Below, in pieces: positions 26,348 to 34,835 of a stretch of 64,000 nt of DNA. The position numbers and the translations under genes are program-made. Origin of the DNA: Nisaea sediminum (lineage in GTDB: Bacteria; Pseudomonadota; Alphaproteobacteria; Thalassobaculales; Thalassobaculaceae); contig NZ_JACZCQ010000007.1 of NCBI RefSeq assembly GCF_014904705.1, positions 28,833 to 92,832 of the forward strand, read 5' to 3'. Below the pieces are notes generated by a model. The model did not search any database, had not been told where the DNA came from, and worked only from the letters and a program-made list of their open reading frames with translations. Position 1 is the first letter of the stretch. Each line of letters starts with the position of its first letter.

Positions 26348-28462
26348 ATGCGAAGTGACCGGAAACCAGTACTCATTTATCTGGCTGATCCCATCCACAC
26401 ATATATCCAGACGAAGAGCTCATGGTTTATCCCGCTGAGCGTCTTGAATATTCAAGCCTATCTGGAATCGAAGTTCGGAAGTTCTGTCGAAGTTCACAGC
26501 TTCAAATATCCCGAAAGAATAATCGACGCCATTGACAGGCGGGCGCCTGATTTTGTTGGTGTATCCAACTATATTTGGAACCGTCACGTAGGCGCCGGCA
26601 TTTTACGTCATGCCCGGTCACGGAATTCGCAGGTCGTCACTGTAATGGGCGGCCCCAATGTGACTCTTACCCGGGGTTACATGCAGCAGTTCCTCCAGAC
26701 AGAAGACGTGGACTTCTATGTTCCGGACAATGTGATCGGTGGCGAGCAGCCTTTCGCCAGTCTGATTGCGGCCCATCTTGCCGGTTTCCCTCGTCTGCAG
26801 GATTGCGACGACGTTCATGGAGTTTGGTACCTTGACCCCGCGACAAACGGCGCTGTCGAGGTTCCGGCGCGCATCTCCGAGAAAACCCTGGACTGGCTGC
26901 CATCGCCATTTCAGGCGGGACTCGCCGATCCCTTCCTTGAGGAGGGGTTGGGAGCGATGATCGAAACCAACAGGGGCTGTCCGTTCCATTGTACATTCTG
27001 CGTATGGGGCAACGGATCGAAAGTGGTCCAGTTCAGTACGGAACGCGTTAAGAAAGACCTCGAACGTTGTGCCGCGAAAGCCACGCGCGAACTTCTGATG
27101 ATCAACGACGCCAATTTCGGACTGTTCAAGAATCGCGATCTCGAGGTTGCGCGAGAGATCAGGAGACTCAAAGAGACGGTCGGCTGGCCCATGTCAGTGT
27201 TCGTGAACTGGGGGCAGGTCCGTTCAGAAAGCGCGATCAAGGTTGCCGAGGAACTGAAAGGCATTACGCTGCTGCGACAATCATCGCAATCCATGAACAC
27301 CACTGTACTGGAAACCATCAAGCGTGACAGCGTGCCCGATTTCCAGTGGCGCTATGTCGTCGACGAATGCAAGAAGGCCGGGATCGAATCCTACTCCGAG
27401 GTCATTGTCATGCTGCCCGGCGAGGACCTGACCTCATATCTCGATGGACTCCGCTTCTTCTTCGATATCGGGATCGACTGCATCAGCACCAACCAGTGCC
27501 AGCTGCTGCACGGTGCCGAACTCAACACGCCCCAGTCCCGGGAAAAGTTTGAAATGAGGACTGCTTGGCGTCTCCTTGAGGGCGCCTACGGCGAATATGC
27601 CGGCGAACGCTATCTGGAGGCAGAAGAAATCGTCATCGGCAATTCAACATTCTCGGAGGCCGAGAATCTGAAAGTCAGGAAGATGAACTGGCTGATCCAG
27701 ATGAGTTGGACGCTCAAACGGCATGATGTCATTTTCAAAATCTTCCAGGAACATGACGTCAACCCGGTCGATTTGTTCTTCAAATGCGCCCAGCATCGTG
27801 CGGATGGCGTGGCAGCTTTGGCGAACGAGAAGATCACGGAGCTTTTTGACAGATTCGATCGAGATGCCGAAAGTGAGCTCTTCGATTCGTACGAAGACCT
27901 GTGTAATTTCTATACGTCCGACAAGGAATTCAAAGATCTCTCGGAAAATGGTTTCAAAAAACTGAACACCTTCTATTCCGGCTTGGCCTTGGCAATCAAT
28001 GAAGATTTGATTGACTATTATATCGCGGCGGGAAAAAGCCTTCTCAAGGAAACCGTCAATATCGACGAAGTCAATGAGATGCTTTCAGAGGGCAAGCGCT
28101 TCCTGATGAACCGATGCATTGCACCGGAGGACCTGCTGAATATGGAGAAATTCGAGAATTCAGACAGGACCGGGCAATTTCAGTATGATTTCACCGGTTG
28201 GCTTGAATCTCCTGAGAGCCGAAAATTGACGAATTTCCGACTCGGGAATAGCGAAACATTAATTTTCTACGCAGATCCGGAGCAGAGTGAGGCAATCGGG
28301 CGTTTTGTCGGCAATATGTCTCACAAATCGAAAGACTATATCCTCAAGAAGCTTTGCGAACCCTTCTATGGCGTAAAAAAAGAGTATCTGAATTTTCGCG
28401 TTTCCAAGCTATTGGAGGCAGGAATTCGGAAAGCAGAGCTCGAGAACGCGACAGCTCTATGA
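26348..28462 (+). CDS. Large B12-binding-domain radical SAM enzyme with long C-terminal extension
   Basis: The 704-aa product has a cobalamin-binding-type N-terminal domain (about residues 25-150; DFVGVSNYIWNR, TVMGGPNVTL, VIGGEQPFASL) and a radical-SAM barrel with Cys211-x3-Cys215-x2-Cys218 (NRGCPFHCTFCVWG). MINDANFGLFKNRD, SQSMNTTVLETIKRD and EVIVMLPGEDL follow in the barrel. From about residue 450 some 250 residues form a helical extension that I do not recognise; typical family members are 450-550 aa. The DNA is AT-rich, especially the 3-prime third. It ends the plus-strand arm and converges on the minus arm. The reaction is unknown; methylation or carbon-skeleton chemistry on a sugar or lipid is possible. 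Confidence 0.82.
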   Translation: MRSDRKPVLIYLADPIHTYIQTKSSWFIPLSVLNIQAYLESKFGSSVEVHSFKYPERIIDAIDRRAPDFVGVSNYIWNRHVGAGILRHARSRNSQVVTVMGGPNVTLTRGYMQQFLQTEDVDFYVPDNVIGGEQPFASLIAAHLAGFPRLQDCDDVHGVWYLDPATNGAVEVPARISEKTLDWLPSPFQAGLADPFLEEGLGAMIETNRGCPFHCTFCVWGNGSKVVQFSTERVKKDLERCAAKATRELLMINDANFGLFKNRDLEVAREIRRLKETVGWPMSVFVNWGQVRSESAIKVAEELKGITLLRQSSQSMNTTVLETIKRDSVPDFQWRYVVDECKKAGIESYSEVIVMLPGEDLTSYLDGLRFFFDIGIDCISTNQCQLLHGAELNTPQSREKFEMRTAWRLLEGAYGEYAGERYLEAEEIVIGNSTFSEAENLKVRKMNWLIQMSWTLKRHDVIFKIFQEHDVNPVDLFFKCAQHRADGVAALANEKITELFDRFDRDAESELFDSYEDLCNFYTSDKEFKDLSENGFKKLNTFYSGLALAINEDLIDYYIAAGKSLLKETVNIDEVNEMLSEGKRFLMNRCIAPEDLLNMEKFENSDRTGQFQYDFTGWLESPESRKLTNFRLGNSETLIFYADPEQSEAIGRFVGNMSHKSKDYILKKLCEPFYGVKKEYLNFRVSKLLEAGIRKAELENATAL

Positions 28463-28696
28463 TCGCTTGCGGAGAACGAATCGTGCGTCTGGACATCATG
28501 CGGTTTGCGCCGGACACGATTTTGACCGAGCGGCCTCAGCGGCGTCAGCTCTTGCCGATAGAGCCAATGGGCACCTGATTGACGTTATCTTCGAGACCTG
28601 GGGTCTGGTTCGGATACCGGTGGGTTCGCGTGTTCTTGTTCCGGGAGGGCCGGGAGGCGAACCGCGAGCGGGTGCGCCGCCTTTGGATGGGGCGGG
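28463..28696. other. Gap between convergent island arms
   Basis: The 234 bases lie between two stops facing each other. Short open frames on both strands show no recognisable product. No clear hairpin followed by a T-run was found, so the terminators expected here were not identified. Confidence 0.5.
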
Positions 28697-29272
28697 TCAA
28701 AAGGCGGGAAGCATATCCGCGGCGCCCAGTTTGCGAAGCTCTGCGAAGCGAGGCAGGTTTCGGTCCTTCTCGGAAATCATGATCGGAGGAAAGGGCCATT
28801 CGATGCCGATCTCCTCGTCGCACCAGAGGACACCGCTGGATGCATCCGGGTTGAAATCAGCGGATATGTGATAGTTGATTGTGCTGTCGTCTTCGAGTGT
28901 CATGAAGCCGTGGGCGCAGCCCCTCGGGGCATAGACAGACAGCCTGTTGTCGACAGAAAGCTCGATCGCAAAATGTGCTCCGAATGCCGGAGACGTCGTC
29001 CGCAGGTCTACGACGACGTCGAATATTCGACCGCGTTCGCACCGTACCAGCTTGGTTTCCGAAAAAGTGCCCCTCTGGAAATGCGGCCCGCGTAGGGTAC
29101 CCCTGTTGCGATTGCTGGAGCTGCTGATCTGGCGCCAACATGTCTCAAGGCCCTGTTCGGCAAATTCGGCGTGACTGAAGGTCCGCGAGAAAGCCCCTCT
29201 CTCGTCGACAAAGGCCGTTGTGTCGACGATCCACGCGCCGGGGATATTCGTCGCTTCGAAGGTCACGCTCAC
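28697..29272 (-). CDS. RmlC-like NDP-4-keto-sugar epimerase
   Basis: The 191-aa cupin protein starts at a GTG overlapping the previous stop (GTGA), 8 bases after GGAG. It keeps the catalytic His in RGTLRGPHFQ and the catalytic Tyr in TINYHIS. The second conserved Tyr of RfbC (KYAP at 1658-2218) is Phe here (DFNP), and the GLH of the signature is GPH. These changes are seen in epimerases acting on sugars other than dTDP-4-keto-rhamnose, sometimes at one carbon only. Behind rfbF and a C-methyltransferase, it likely epimerises a branched CDP-4-keto-6-deoxy sugar; substrate by inference. Confidence 0.85.
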   Translation of the reverse strand: MSVTFEATNIPGAWIVDTTAFVDERGAFSRTFSHAEFAEQGLETCWRQISSSSNRNRGTLRGPHFQRGTFSETKLVRCERGRIFDVVVDLRTTSPAFGAHFAIELSVDNRLSVYAPRGCAHGFMTLEDDSTINYHISADFNPDASSGVLWCDEEIGIEWPFPPIMISEKDRNLPRFAELRKLGAADMLPAF

Positions 29273-30495
29273 GTAATAATCTCCAATCGCGGCACTGCGA
29301 CGACGAACCGGCCGCCCCACGAACGGATCTCGGAAAGCTGACCGGCGATCTCATCTTTCAGGTTCCAGGGGAGGATAACGACATAGTCGGGCTTCTCGTC
29401 GAAGATCCGTTGCGGATCGGAGACCTCAATCAGGGATCCAGGGAGCAGCAGGCCCTGCTTGTGAGGACTCTTGTCGGCGACGAAAGCCATCAAATCCGGC
29501 CGTACGCCACAGCAGTTCAGGAAAGTGTTCCCCTTGGCTGCCGCGCCGTAGCCGGCAACGCGCTTGCCCGCGTCGGCGGCATCGACAAGGAAGCGGATAA
29601 AATCCCGTTTCACTCTGTAGACCCTCTCCTGGAACGCGCCATATGCTCTGCCGTCGGCCATCCCGAATTCCGCTTCTTCGGAGCGCAGATCCTTCAGTGC
29701 ATTGCTTTCTTCCCTGTCGCTCTCACCATGGCAGACGAACAGTCTGAGAGAGCCGCCATGGGTCGTAACCTTCGCAACATCGAAAGCACGCAGGCCACGC
29801 GCCTTCATCAGTCGCTCGGCAGCGAGCAGCGAGAAATAGCTGAAATGCTCATGGTAGATCGTGTCGAATTGGACATCCTCTATCAGACGGCGGAGGTGAG
29901 GGAACTCGAAGCTGATAACACCATCCGGTCCAAGGAGCGTTTTCATCCCGGAAACGAAGTCAACGAGGTTGGGTACGTGGGCTAGCACGTTATTCGCAAT
30001 TATCAGGTCTGCGGCGCCGTGCTTGGCCTTGACCTCTTCGGCGCAATCGTTTCCGAAAAACGCACATACAGTCGGGATGCCGGCCGCATTCGCTGCCTTG
30101 ACGATATTCGCCGCCGGGTCGATCCCCAGGCATGGGATGTCCTGCGCGACAAAATTCTTGAGGAGATAACCGTCGTTGCTGGCTACTTCATAGACCATTG
30201 AGCCGGTGTGGATTCCGAAGCGTTCGGTGAGGTCTGCAACCAGCTTCCGGGCGTGCTCGAGCCAGCTCGCGGAGAACGACGAGAAATACGGGTAGTCCGA
30301 GAATATGTCGGTCCGCGACACGAAGGACTCAAGCTGGACGAGGCGGCAATCGTCGCACACCCATGCAAACAGGGGATAGTGGACTTCCCCGAATTTTAGT
30401 TTATCCGGTGCCAAAAGCGCGTTTGCGAGCGGAGTCGCCCCGAGGTCGCAGAAAGGGGTCTTGAGCGGCGCGTTGCAGCTGCGGCAGTGGGACAT
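29269..30495 (-). CDS. NDP-sugar C-methyltransferase (TylCIII/CloU-type)
   Basis: The 408-aa product has the three-part layout of sugar C-methyltransferases. An N-terminal zinc domain has the pairs CRSC and CDDC, plus a cysteine in FCDLG. The central SAM domain shows YEVASNDGYLLKNF (motif I), LGIDPAANI and LIIANNVLAHVPN. The active-site segment TIYHEHFSYFSLLAAERL with the His-Glu-His trio follows. A C-terminal Rossmann-like domain (AGKRVAGYGAAAKGNTFLN) completes it. Such enzymes methylate C3 of an NDP-4-keto-6-deoxy sugar, giving branched sugars. It sits between rfbF and the epimerase in one operon. Confidence 0.9.
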   Translation of the reverse strand: MSHCRSCNAPLKTPFCDLGATPLANALLAPDKLKFGEVHYPLFAWVCDDCRLVQLESFVSRTDIFSDYPYFSSFSASWLEHARKLVADLTERFGIHTGSMVYEVASNDGYLLKNFVAQDIPCLGIDPAANIVKAANAAGIPTVCAFFGNDCAEEVKAKHGAADLIIANNVLAHVPNLVDFVSGMKTLLGPDGVISFEFPHLRRLIEDVQFDTIYHEHFSYFSLLAAERLMKARGLRAFDVAKVTTHGGSLRLFVCHGESDREESNALKDLRSEEAEFGMADGRAYGAFQERVYRVKRDFIRFLVDAADAGKRVAGYGAAAKGNTFLNCCGVRPDLMAFVADKSPHKQGLLLPGSLIEVSDPQRIFDEKPDYVVILPWNLKDEIAGQLSEIRSWGGRFVVAVPRLEIIT

Positions 30496-30531
30496 GAATC
30501 AGAGCCTTCGTCGGAAAACGAGAGAGAAGGA

Positions 30532-31308
30532 TTACCACGTCTTCCAAGGAACATTGTCGGATGCCCACAGGGAACGCAGCCAGTCCACGTCCCTTTGCGT
30601 ATCCATGCATCCCCAAAAATCGTCGTGGCGGTAGATCATCATTTCGCCGATGCGCGCAAGTTCTTCAAACGCGCCCATCTCCAGATCGCAATCCTCGTCT
30701 GCTGTCAGATAGTCGAATATCCGCCTGTCGAAGACGAAAAAGCCACCATTGATATAGTCCCGGGGCTTGTCCGGCTTCTCGGCAAAACGAAGAACGCGGT
30801 CGCCGTCGATCTTCAATTCTCCGAAGCGCGCAGCAGGATTAACGCCGGTCACGGTGGCGATCTTTCCGTGCGCCTTGTGGAAAGCGATCAGCTTTGTGAC
30901 GTCGACATTCGATAGACCATCTCCGTATGTTGCAACGAAGCAATCGCCTTCGATGTATTTCTCAATCCTCTTGATCCGGCCGCCCTTCAGGGTCGTCGCT
31001 CCGGTATTTGCAAGGGTAATTAACCAATCCGACTCGTCATGCTGATCGTGCTTGGTGATGATGCCGCCTTTTCCCAGTTCGAGCGTCACATCACAGTTCT
31101 GGAGTTCGTAATCCAGAAAATAATGTTTGATTACGTCGCCTTTGTACCCAAGGACCAAAATGAAGTCCTTGATGCCGTGTACGCTGTAATGCTTCATGAT
31201 GTGCCAGAGGACCGGGTGCTCACCGATCGACACCATAGGTTTCGGACGGAATTCTGTTTCCTCACGCATCCGGGTGCCCAGTCCGCCGCACAGTATGACT
31301 GCCTGCAT
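30532..31308 (-). CDS. rfbF: Glucose-1-phosphate cytidylyltransferase
   Basis: The 258-aa product matches RfbF: QAVILCGGLGTRMREETEFRPKPM at the N-terminus, VLGYKGDVIKHYF, FVATYGDGLSNVD, VTGVNPAARFGEL and YINGGFFVFD, ending with GCMDTQRDVDWLRSLW. It makes CDP-glucose from glucose 1-phosphate and CTP, the entry to CDP-linked 3,6-dideoxy and branched sugars. Normally rfbG (CDP-glucose 4,6-dehydratase) is adjacent; here the next genes are a C-methyltransferase and an epimerase, and no rfbG is in the window. It is first in its operon, behind a 321-base gap. Confidence 0.94.
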   Translation of the reverse strand: MQAVILCGGLGTRMREETEFRPKPMVSIGEHPVLWHIMKHYSVHGIKDFILVLGYKGDVIKHYFLDYELQNCDVTLELGKGGIITKHDQHDESDWLITLANTGATTLKGGRIKRIEKYIEGDCFVATYGDGLSNVDVTKLIAFHKAHGKIATVTGVNPAARFGELKIDGDRVLRFAEKPDKPRDYINGGFFVFDRRIFDYLTADEDCDLEMGAFEELARIGEMMIYRHDDFWGCMDTQRDVDWLRSLWASDNVPWKTW

Positions 31309-31629
31309 AACGCTATTGATCCCTACTCAAAGAGGCTGATTCCGCACGATTCGAGCCGCCAACCGGCAGAGTCGAACTATCACCTACGTGTCGCTCTCGC
31401 AAGCCTCTCTGAGCCTGCAAAAAGGCACGGCGCGAGAATTCGCAACAGAAAGACTGATTTTGAGGAAAAATGATCTAAGGAAACCCTGACAACGCGGGAT
31501 TCTCTGTGTGTGGGCATTTTGGTTGTTGTACAGCAAGAATTATCGTGGAAGCAATGAAGGCCAATTTTTCAACGAATATAATTCGGGGTTTTTATTTGAT
31601 TTTCACAATTAAATGAAGATTTCTCAGGT
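31309..31629. other. 321-base AT-rich gap between two minus-strand operons
   Basis: It must hold the promoter of rfbF and the 3-prime end of the operon ending at 31630. Its right half is markedly AT-rich. No convincing hairpin-plus-T terminator, repeat or small gene was identified. Confidence 0.5.
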
Positions 31630-32307
31630 TCAATATTCTGATGATTCGGATATCCAGAGATTTATATTTCGGTCCGATAAGTTGACTAACTGTTTCAGAG
31701 GGTGAGAATCTTGACGCAAAGCGACCTGATACAGGAGATCTTGTTTCTGTCCACCGACAATAATGACATGGATATTCTTTGCTCTCGCAAGGGAGCTAAG
31801 GGTCAAGGTGCAACGCTGGAATGGTGCTATCGGTGAGGTAGACGCGCAGACAATATTGCGAGCGGAAAGTTCCGGTCCTCCGGGAAACAGCGATGCTATG
31901 TGTCCGTCATCGCCGATTGCGAGAACGGCAACCGAAAAGTCATTGAGCCACGGAGATATCGAGGTTTCGAACCGTGCGACCGCCGTGCTCAGGTCGGGCG
32001 TCTGATCCAGCGCGATCAGTCTGCTTCTAATTGAAGGGCCGAATTCCGACCTGAGCATCCTCGCATTTGTCTGTGCGAAATCTTCCGGTGACCAGCGTTC
32101 ATCGACAGTCGAAATCGCTCCGAACAGACTTGCAGCTCCTGTTCTCGCAAGGATTCGAATGAGGCGCAGCGGCGACCGGCCGCCTGGAAGCGAGAGAAGG
32201 CCGGGCTTCCCGGTTTGACGGGATGCTTCGGCGATAGAGGTCGCGAGTGTGCTAGAAAGCGCTTCAAGGTCGGGGAAACGGTGCGTCCTGTAATCAGACA
32301 AGAACAA
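31630..32307 (-). CDS. 6-phosphogluconolactonase/NagB-like sugar phosphate enzyme
   Basis: The 225-aa protein has the SOL/DevB family signatures: LSLPGGRSPLRLIRIL near the N-terminus, TVDERWSPEDFAQTNARML, and AIGDDGHIASLFPGG. Family enzymes hydrolyse 6-phosphogluconolactone or deaminate hexosamine 6-phosphates. It is the last of six co-oriented genes that include a CMP-sugar synthetase and overlaps the HAD gene by 14 bases. A role in the island sugar pathway, rather than the central pentose phosphate pathway, is suggested by context alone; no zwf or edd is nearby. Confidence 0.82.
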   Translation of the reverse strand: MFLSDYRTHRFPDLEALSSTLATSIAEASRQTGKPGLLSLPGGRSPLRLIRILARTGAASLFGAISTVDERWSPEDFAQTNARMLRSEFGPSIRSRLIALDQTPDLSTAVARFETSISPWLNDFSVAVLAIGDDGHIASLFPGGPELSARNIVCASTSPIAPFQRCTLTLSSLARAKNIHVIIVGGQKQDLLYQVALRQDSHPLKQLVNLSDRNINLWISESSEY

Positions 32308-32962
32308 GTCCTTCCAGCGACGCCACCGTCACCGTTTCCGCAGGGAATGGTGATCCCTCTCCGTTGATCAGGCGTCCGACGAAGCGGCAGCCAGCACCTG
32401 TTGCCGCTTCAAAGTCAGCCCGTGCGTCACCGATAAACAAGACTCTTTCTGGGGAGAAGTCGTAGCGGGAAATGATTTCCCCGGCAGCGTTCAGTTTTGT
32501 CGTCGGGCTGCCATAAACGTCTTTGAAATGGTCGGACATTCCCCGTCGTTCGAGGATACGGACAAGCTCCGCATGGGGCGTAGCCGAAGCAACAAATGCC
32601 GGTTTTGCCTGGTTTCGAAGAGAACTCAGCAGCGAGGTCGCTCCGGCGACTTCCGGCGCACCAACGACGAGATCCTCCACGATGGCTCCGAACCGATCCG
32701 CTTCGGCGTTCACTTCATCCGACGTGATCGGACTGCCGATAAGCATGGCGTGGTAGTGCGCGATCTTCTCGTAGCGCGAGACTCCGGAATTCTCGAGATG
32801 GTGCCGGACGACGCGGGACACGATCTCGCTTCCGTAGGATTCGAATAGCTTTGCGAAAGCATCCGTCTTGATCGAGGTCGACTCAACCAGTACTCCGTCG
32901 AAATCGAAGATGACGGCGTCTAGATCCTCTGACGCGATTTCCAATTGCGCGTTATCAGTCAT
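32294..32962 (-). CDS. HAD-superfamily sugar phosphatase
   Basis: The 222-aa product carries the HAD motifs: AVIFDFDGVLVES with the nucleophile and acid aspartates, FVASATPHAEL (motif II Ser/Thr), the Lys in SPTTKLNAAGEII (motif III) and VLFIGDARADFEAA (motif IV). The helical cap between motifs I and II is that of phosphoglycolate-phosphatase/beta-phosphoglucomutase relatives. The ATG at 32962 overlaps the epimerase stop by 8 bases. It could dephosphorylate a sugar-acid phosphate before CMP activation, as KdsC or NeuB-pathway phosphatases do; this is inference from the operon. Confidence 0.85.
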   Translation of the reverse strand: MTDNAQLEIASEDLDAVIFDFDGVLVESTSIKTDAFAKLFESYGSEIVSRVVRHHLENSGVSRYEKIAHYHAMLIGSPITSDEVNAEADRFGAIVEDLVVGAPEVAGATSLLSSLRNQAKPAFVASATPHAELVRILERRGMSDHFKDVYGSPTTKLNAAGEIISRYDFSPERVLFIGDARADFEAATGAGCRFVGRLINGEGSPFPAETVTVASLEGLVLV

Positions 32963-33878
32963 CGTCGTGCGGTTGAACGCTGAGCTCTGCTTCGGTTCCG
33001 CCATGCAGCTCGCCATAGGCTTCGTTGAGGCAGTCGAGGATGCCTTGGCCGATATCGACATAGTGATGCGAAGTCAGCTTGCGTCCGACCTTCGGACTGA
33101 AGTTGAAAGGCGTCACAACGTAGTGGCCTTCGACGGTCTCGAACTTGAGCTCGACATCCAATGACGGCGCGAGCATTTCCTTGATCATGGTCATCACGTC
33201 GCGGATCGGCATCCGTTCGTGCCCCGCCATGACGACGTGCTGATTGCGGTACGCATCGGACAGGATCTCGATCGTCAGCCGCGCGGCATCCGAAACATGG
33301 ATATATTCGCGGACCGCGTTCTCCGAGCCGCGATAGACAATCTGTTGTTCCTGCAATGCCTGCCGCACCATGCGGCGGATAGAATTGTTCTTGTCGGCGC
33401 GACGGCCGTAGAGCGATCCGTACCGCAGGATCGAAAAATCGAGTCCGTAATGTTCCTGATAGGTCTCGACGAGTTTCTCCGACGCGAGCTTGGTCGCCCG
33501 GTAGATACCGCCGCTTTCCGAGAACACATAGACGCTCGATGCCTGGACGAAACGCTTGATGCCAGCGCGCCGGCTGGCTTCCAGGGCATTGACGGTGCCC
33601 ATAATATTGACTGACGCGGCGTCGACCGGTCGCGCCAGGGCGTCTCCGATGTCGGCGATGGCCGCAAAATTGAAGACATAATCGGCGTCGCTCACGGCAT
33701 CGCAGAGCGCACTCAGATCGGTAATGTCTCCGATTACGGTCTCCAAACCCGGAAGGGCGGTCTCGGGCGCCCGGCGGTCAAAAACCGTGACGGCGTGGTC
33801 GTTCAGGCAGAGATGCTCGGCGACGTGGCTGCCGAGAAAGCCGCTGCCACCGAGAACGACGCTCTTGATCTTGCTCAT
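32955..33878 (-). CDS. NAD-dependent nucleoside-sugar epimerase/dehydratase
   Basis: The 307-aa extended short-chain dehydrogenase opens with SVVLGGSGFLGSHVAEHL, has YVFNFAAIADIGDA, FVQASSVYVFSES, the YRATKLASEK YxxxK motif and NAVREYIHVSDAARL. The ATG at 33878 overlaps the stop of the preceding gene (ATGA), indicating coupled translation. It converts an NDP-sugar at C4 or a neighbouring carbon. The precise product cannot be told. Confidence 0.87.
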   Translation of the reverse strand: MSKIKSVVLGGSGFLGSHVAEHLCLNDHAVTVFDRRAPETALPGLETVIGDITDLSALCDAVSDADYVFNFAAIADIGDALARPVDAASVNIMGTVNALEASRRAGIKRFVQASSVYVFSESGGIYRATKLASEKLVETYQEHYGLDFSILRYGSLYGRRADKNNSIRRMVRQALQEQQIVYRGSENAVREYIHVSDAARLTIEILSDAYRNQHVVMAGHERMPIRDVMTMIKEMLAPSLDVELKFETVEGHYVVTPFNFSPKVGRKLTSHHYVDIGQGILDCLNEAYGELHGGTEAELSVQPHDDD

Positions 33879-34813
33879 GGTGCGACAATCTGAACGGCGG
33901 TCAGCGCATTGGCAAGGTTCTCCGCCGCCTCGCATTCCATGCGCCCGCGCGTCTCGGCCGCTGAGGACGCAACGTGCGGAGTCAGAACCACCGAGTCCAG
34001 TTCTGCGAGGGGGCCGCGATAGGGCTCGTCGCAGAAGACGTCGAGCGCTGCCCCCCGGATACTCTTCTGCTGCAGGGCCTCGAGCAGCGCCGCCTCGTCG
34101 ACCAGCGCGCCGCGCGCGGTGTTGACCAGATAGGCGCTTTTCCGCATGCGGGAGAGAAACTCGACATCGATCACGGGCTTTCCCGCTCCTGCATCGGCAT
34201 GCAGGCTGACGATATCGGCGCTCGCGGCGAGTTCAAGGAGCGTGACCGCCCGCACGGTGTCGTCTCCGGCCACCGGGCGCGGGTCCGTCACGATCACGGA
34301 GGCGCCGAATGCCTGGACCAGCCTGGCGACCGCCCGTCCGATGCGGCCATAGCCGACGAGGCCGACCACTTTGCCAGAAAGGAGGGCGCCGCTGAGCCGT
34401 GGCCATTCCCCATTTTTTACCGCGGAATCGAGCGCCGGCACCTGGCGAAGCAGGCCAAGCATGAGGGCAAGTGTCAGCTCGGCAACCGCCTGCGTCGGTG
34501 CATCCGGCGTGTTGGATATCCCGATATTTCTCGCGGCCGCTGCATCTAGATCGACGCTGTCCATCCCCGTTCCGCACCGGGACAGCGCGCGGAGCGAGGG
34601 AAAGGCATCGAATGTCGCCGCGCTCCATTCCTCGACACCGGCAATGACCCCGACAATCGTGGGATCGCCGAGCCCGATGATCTCCGCGGCGCTGAGGCGC
34701 CGCCCGAACGGGTTGAGCCTGATCTTAAGGCCGCTGTCGCGGAGCCGGTCGAGCGGCGGGCAATTCTCCGTGCCGAAGCTGCTCGTAGTGACGAGGACGG
34801 TCTGTTGGGACAT
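33875..34813 (-). CDS. D-2-hydroxyacid dehydrogenase (SerA-like)
   Basis: A 312-aa NAD-dependent dehydrogenase with the dinucleotide motif VGLVGYGRIGRAVARL in the middle and the full catalytic set: Arg in NTARGALVDE, Glu in DVFCDEPYRGPL and His in LTPHVASS. It has no ACT regulatory domain, so it is shorter than many SerA proteins. It oxidises or reduces a 2-hydroxy acid, for example a phosphorylated hydroxy acid. Placed beside a Gfo/Idh oxidoreductase and a CMP-sugar synthetase, it may shape a sugar acid or a hydroxyacyl side chain. Role inferred. Confidence 0.87.
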   Translation of the reverse strand: MSQQTVLVTTSSFGTENCPPLDRLRDSGLKIRLNPFGRRLSAAEIIGLGDPTIVGVIAGVEEWSAATFDAFPSLRALSRCGTGMDSVDLDAAAARNIGISNTPDAPTQAVAELTLALMLGLLRQVPALDSAVKNGEWPRLSGALLSGKVVGLVGYGRIGRAVARLVQAFGASVIVTDPRPVAGDDTVRAVTLLELAASADIVSLHADAGAGKPVIDVEFLSRMRKSAYLVNTARGALVDEAALLEALQQKSIRGAALDVFCDEPYRGPLAELDSVVLTPHVASSAAETRGRMECEAAENLANALTAVQIVAP

Positions 34814-34835
34814 CAGGGAGAGCCAGTACTTCCGT

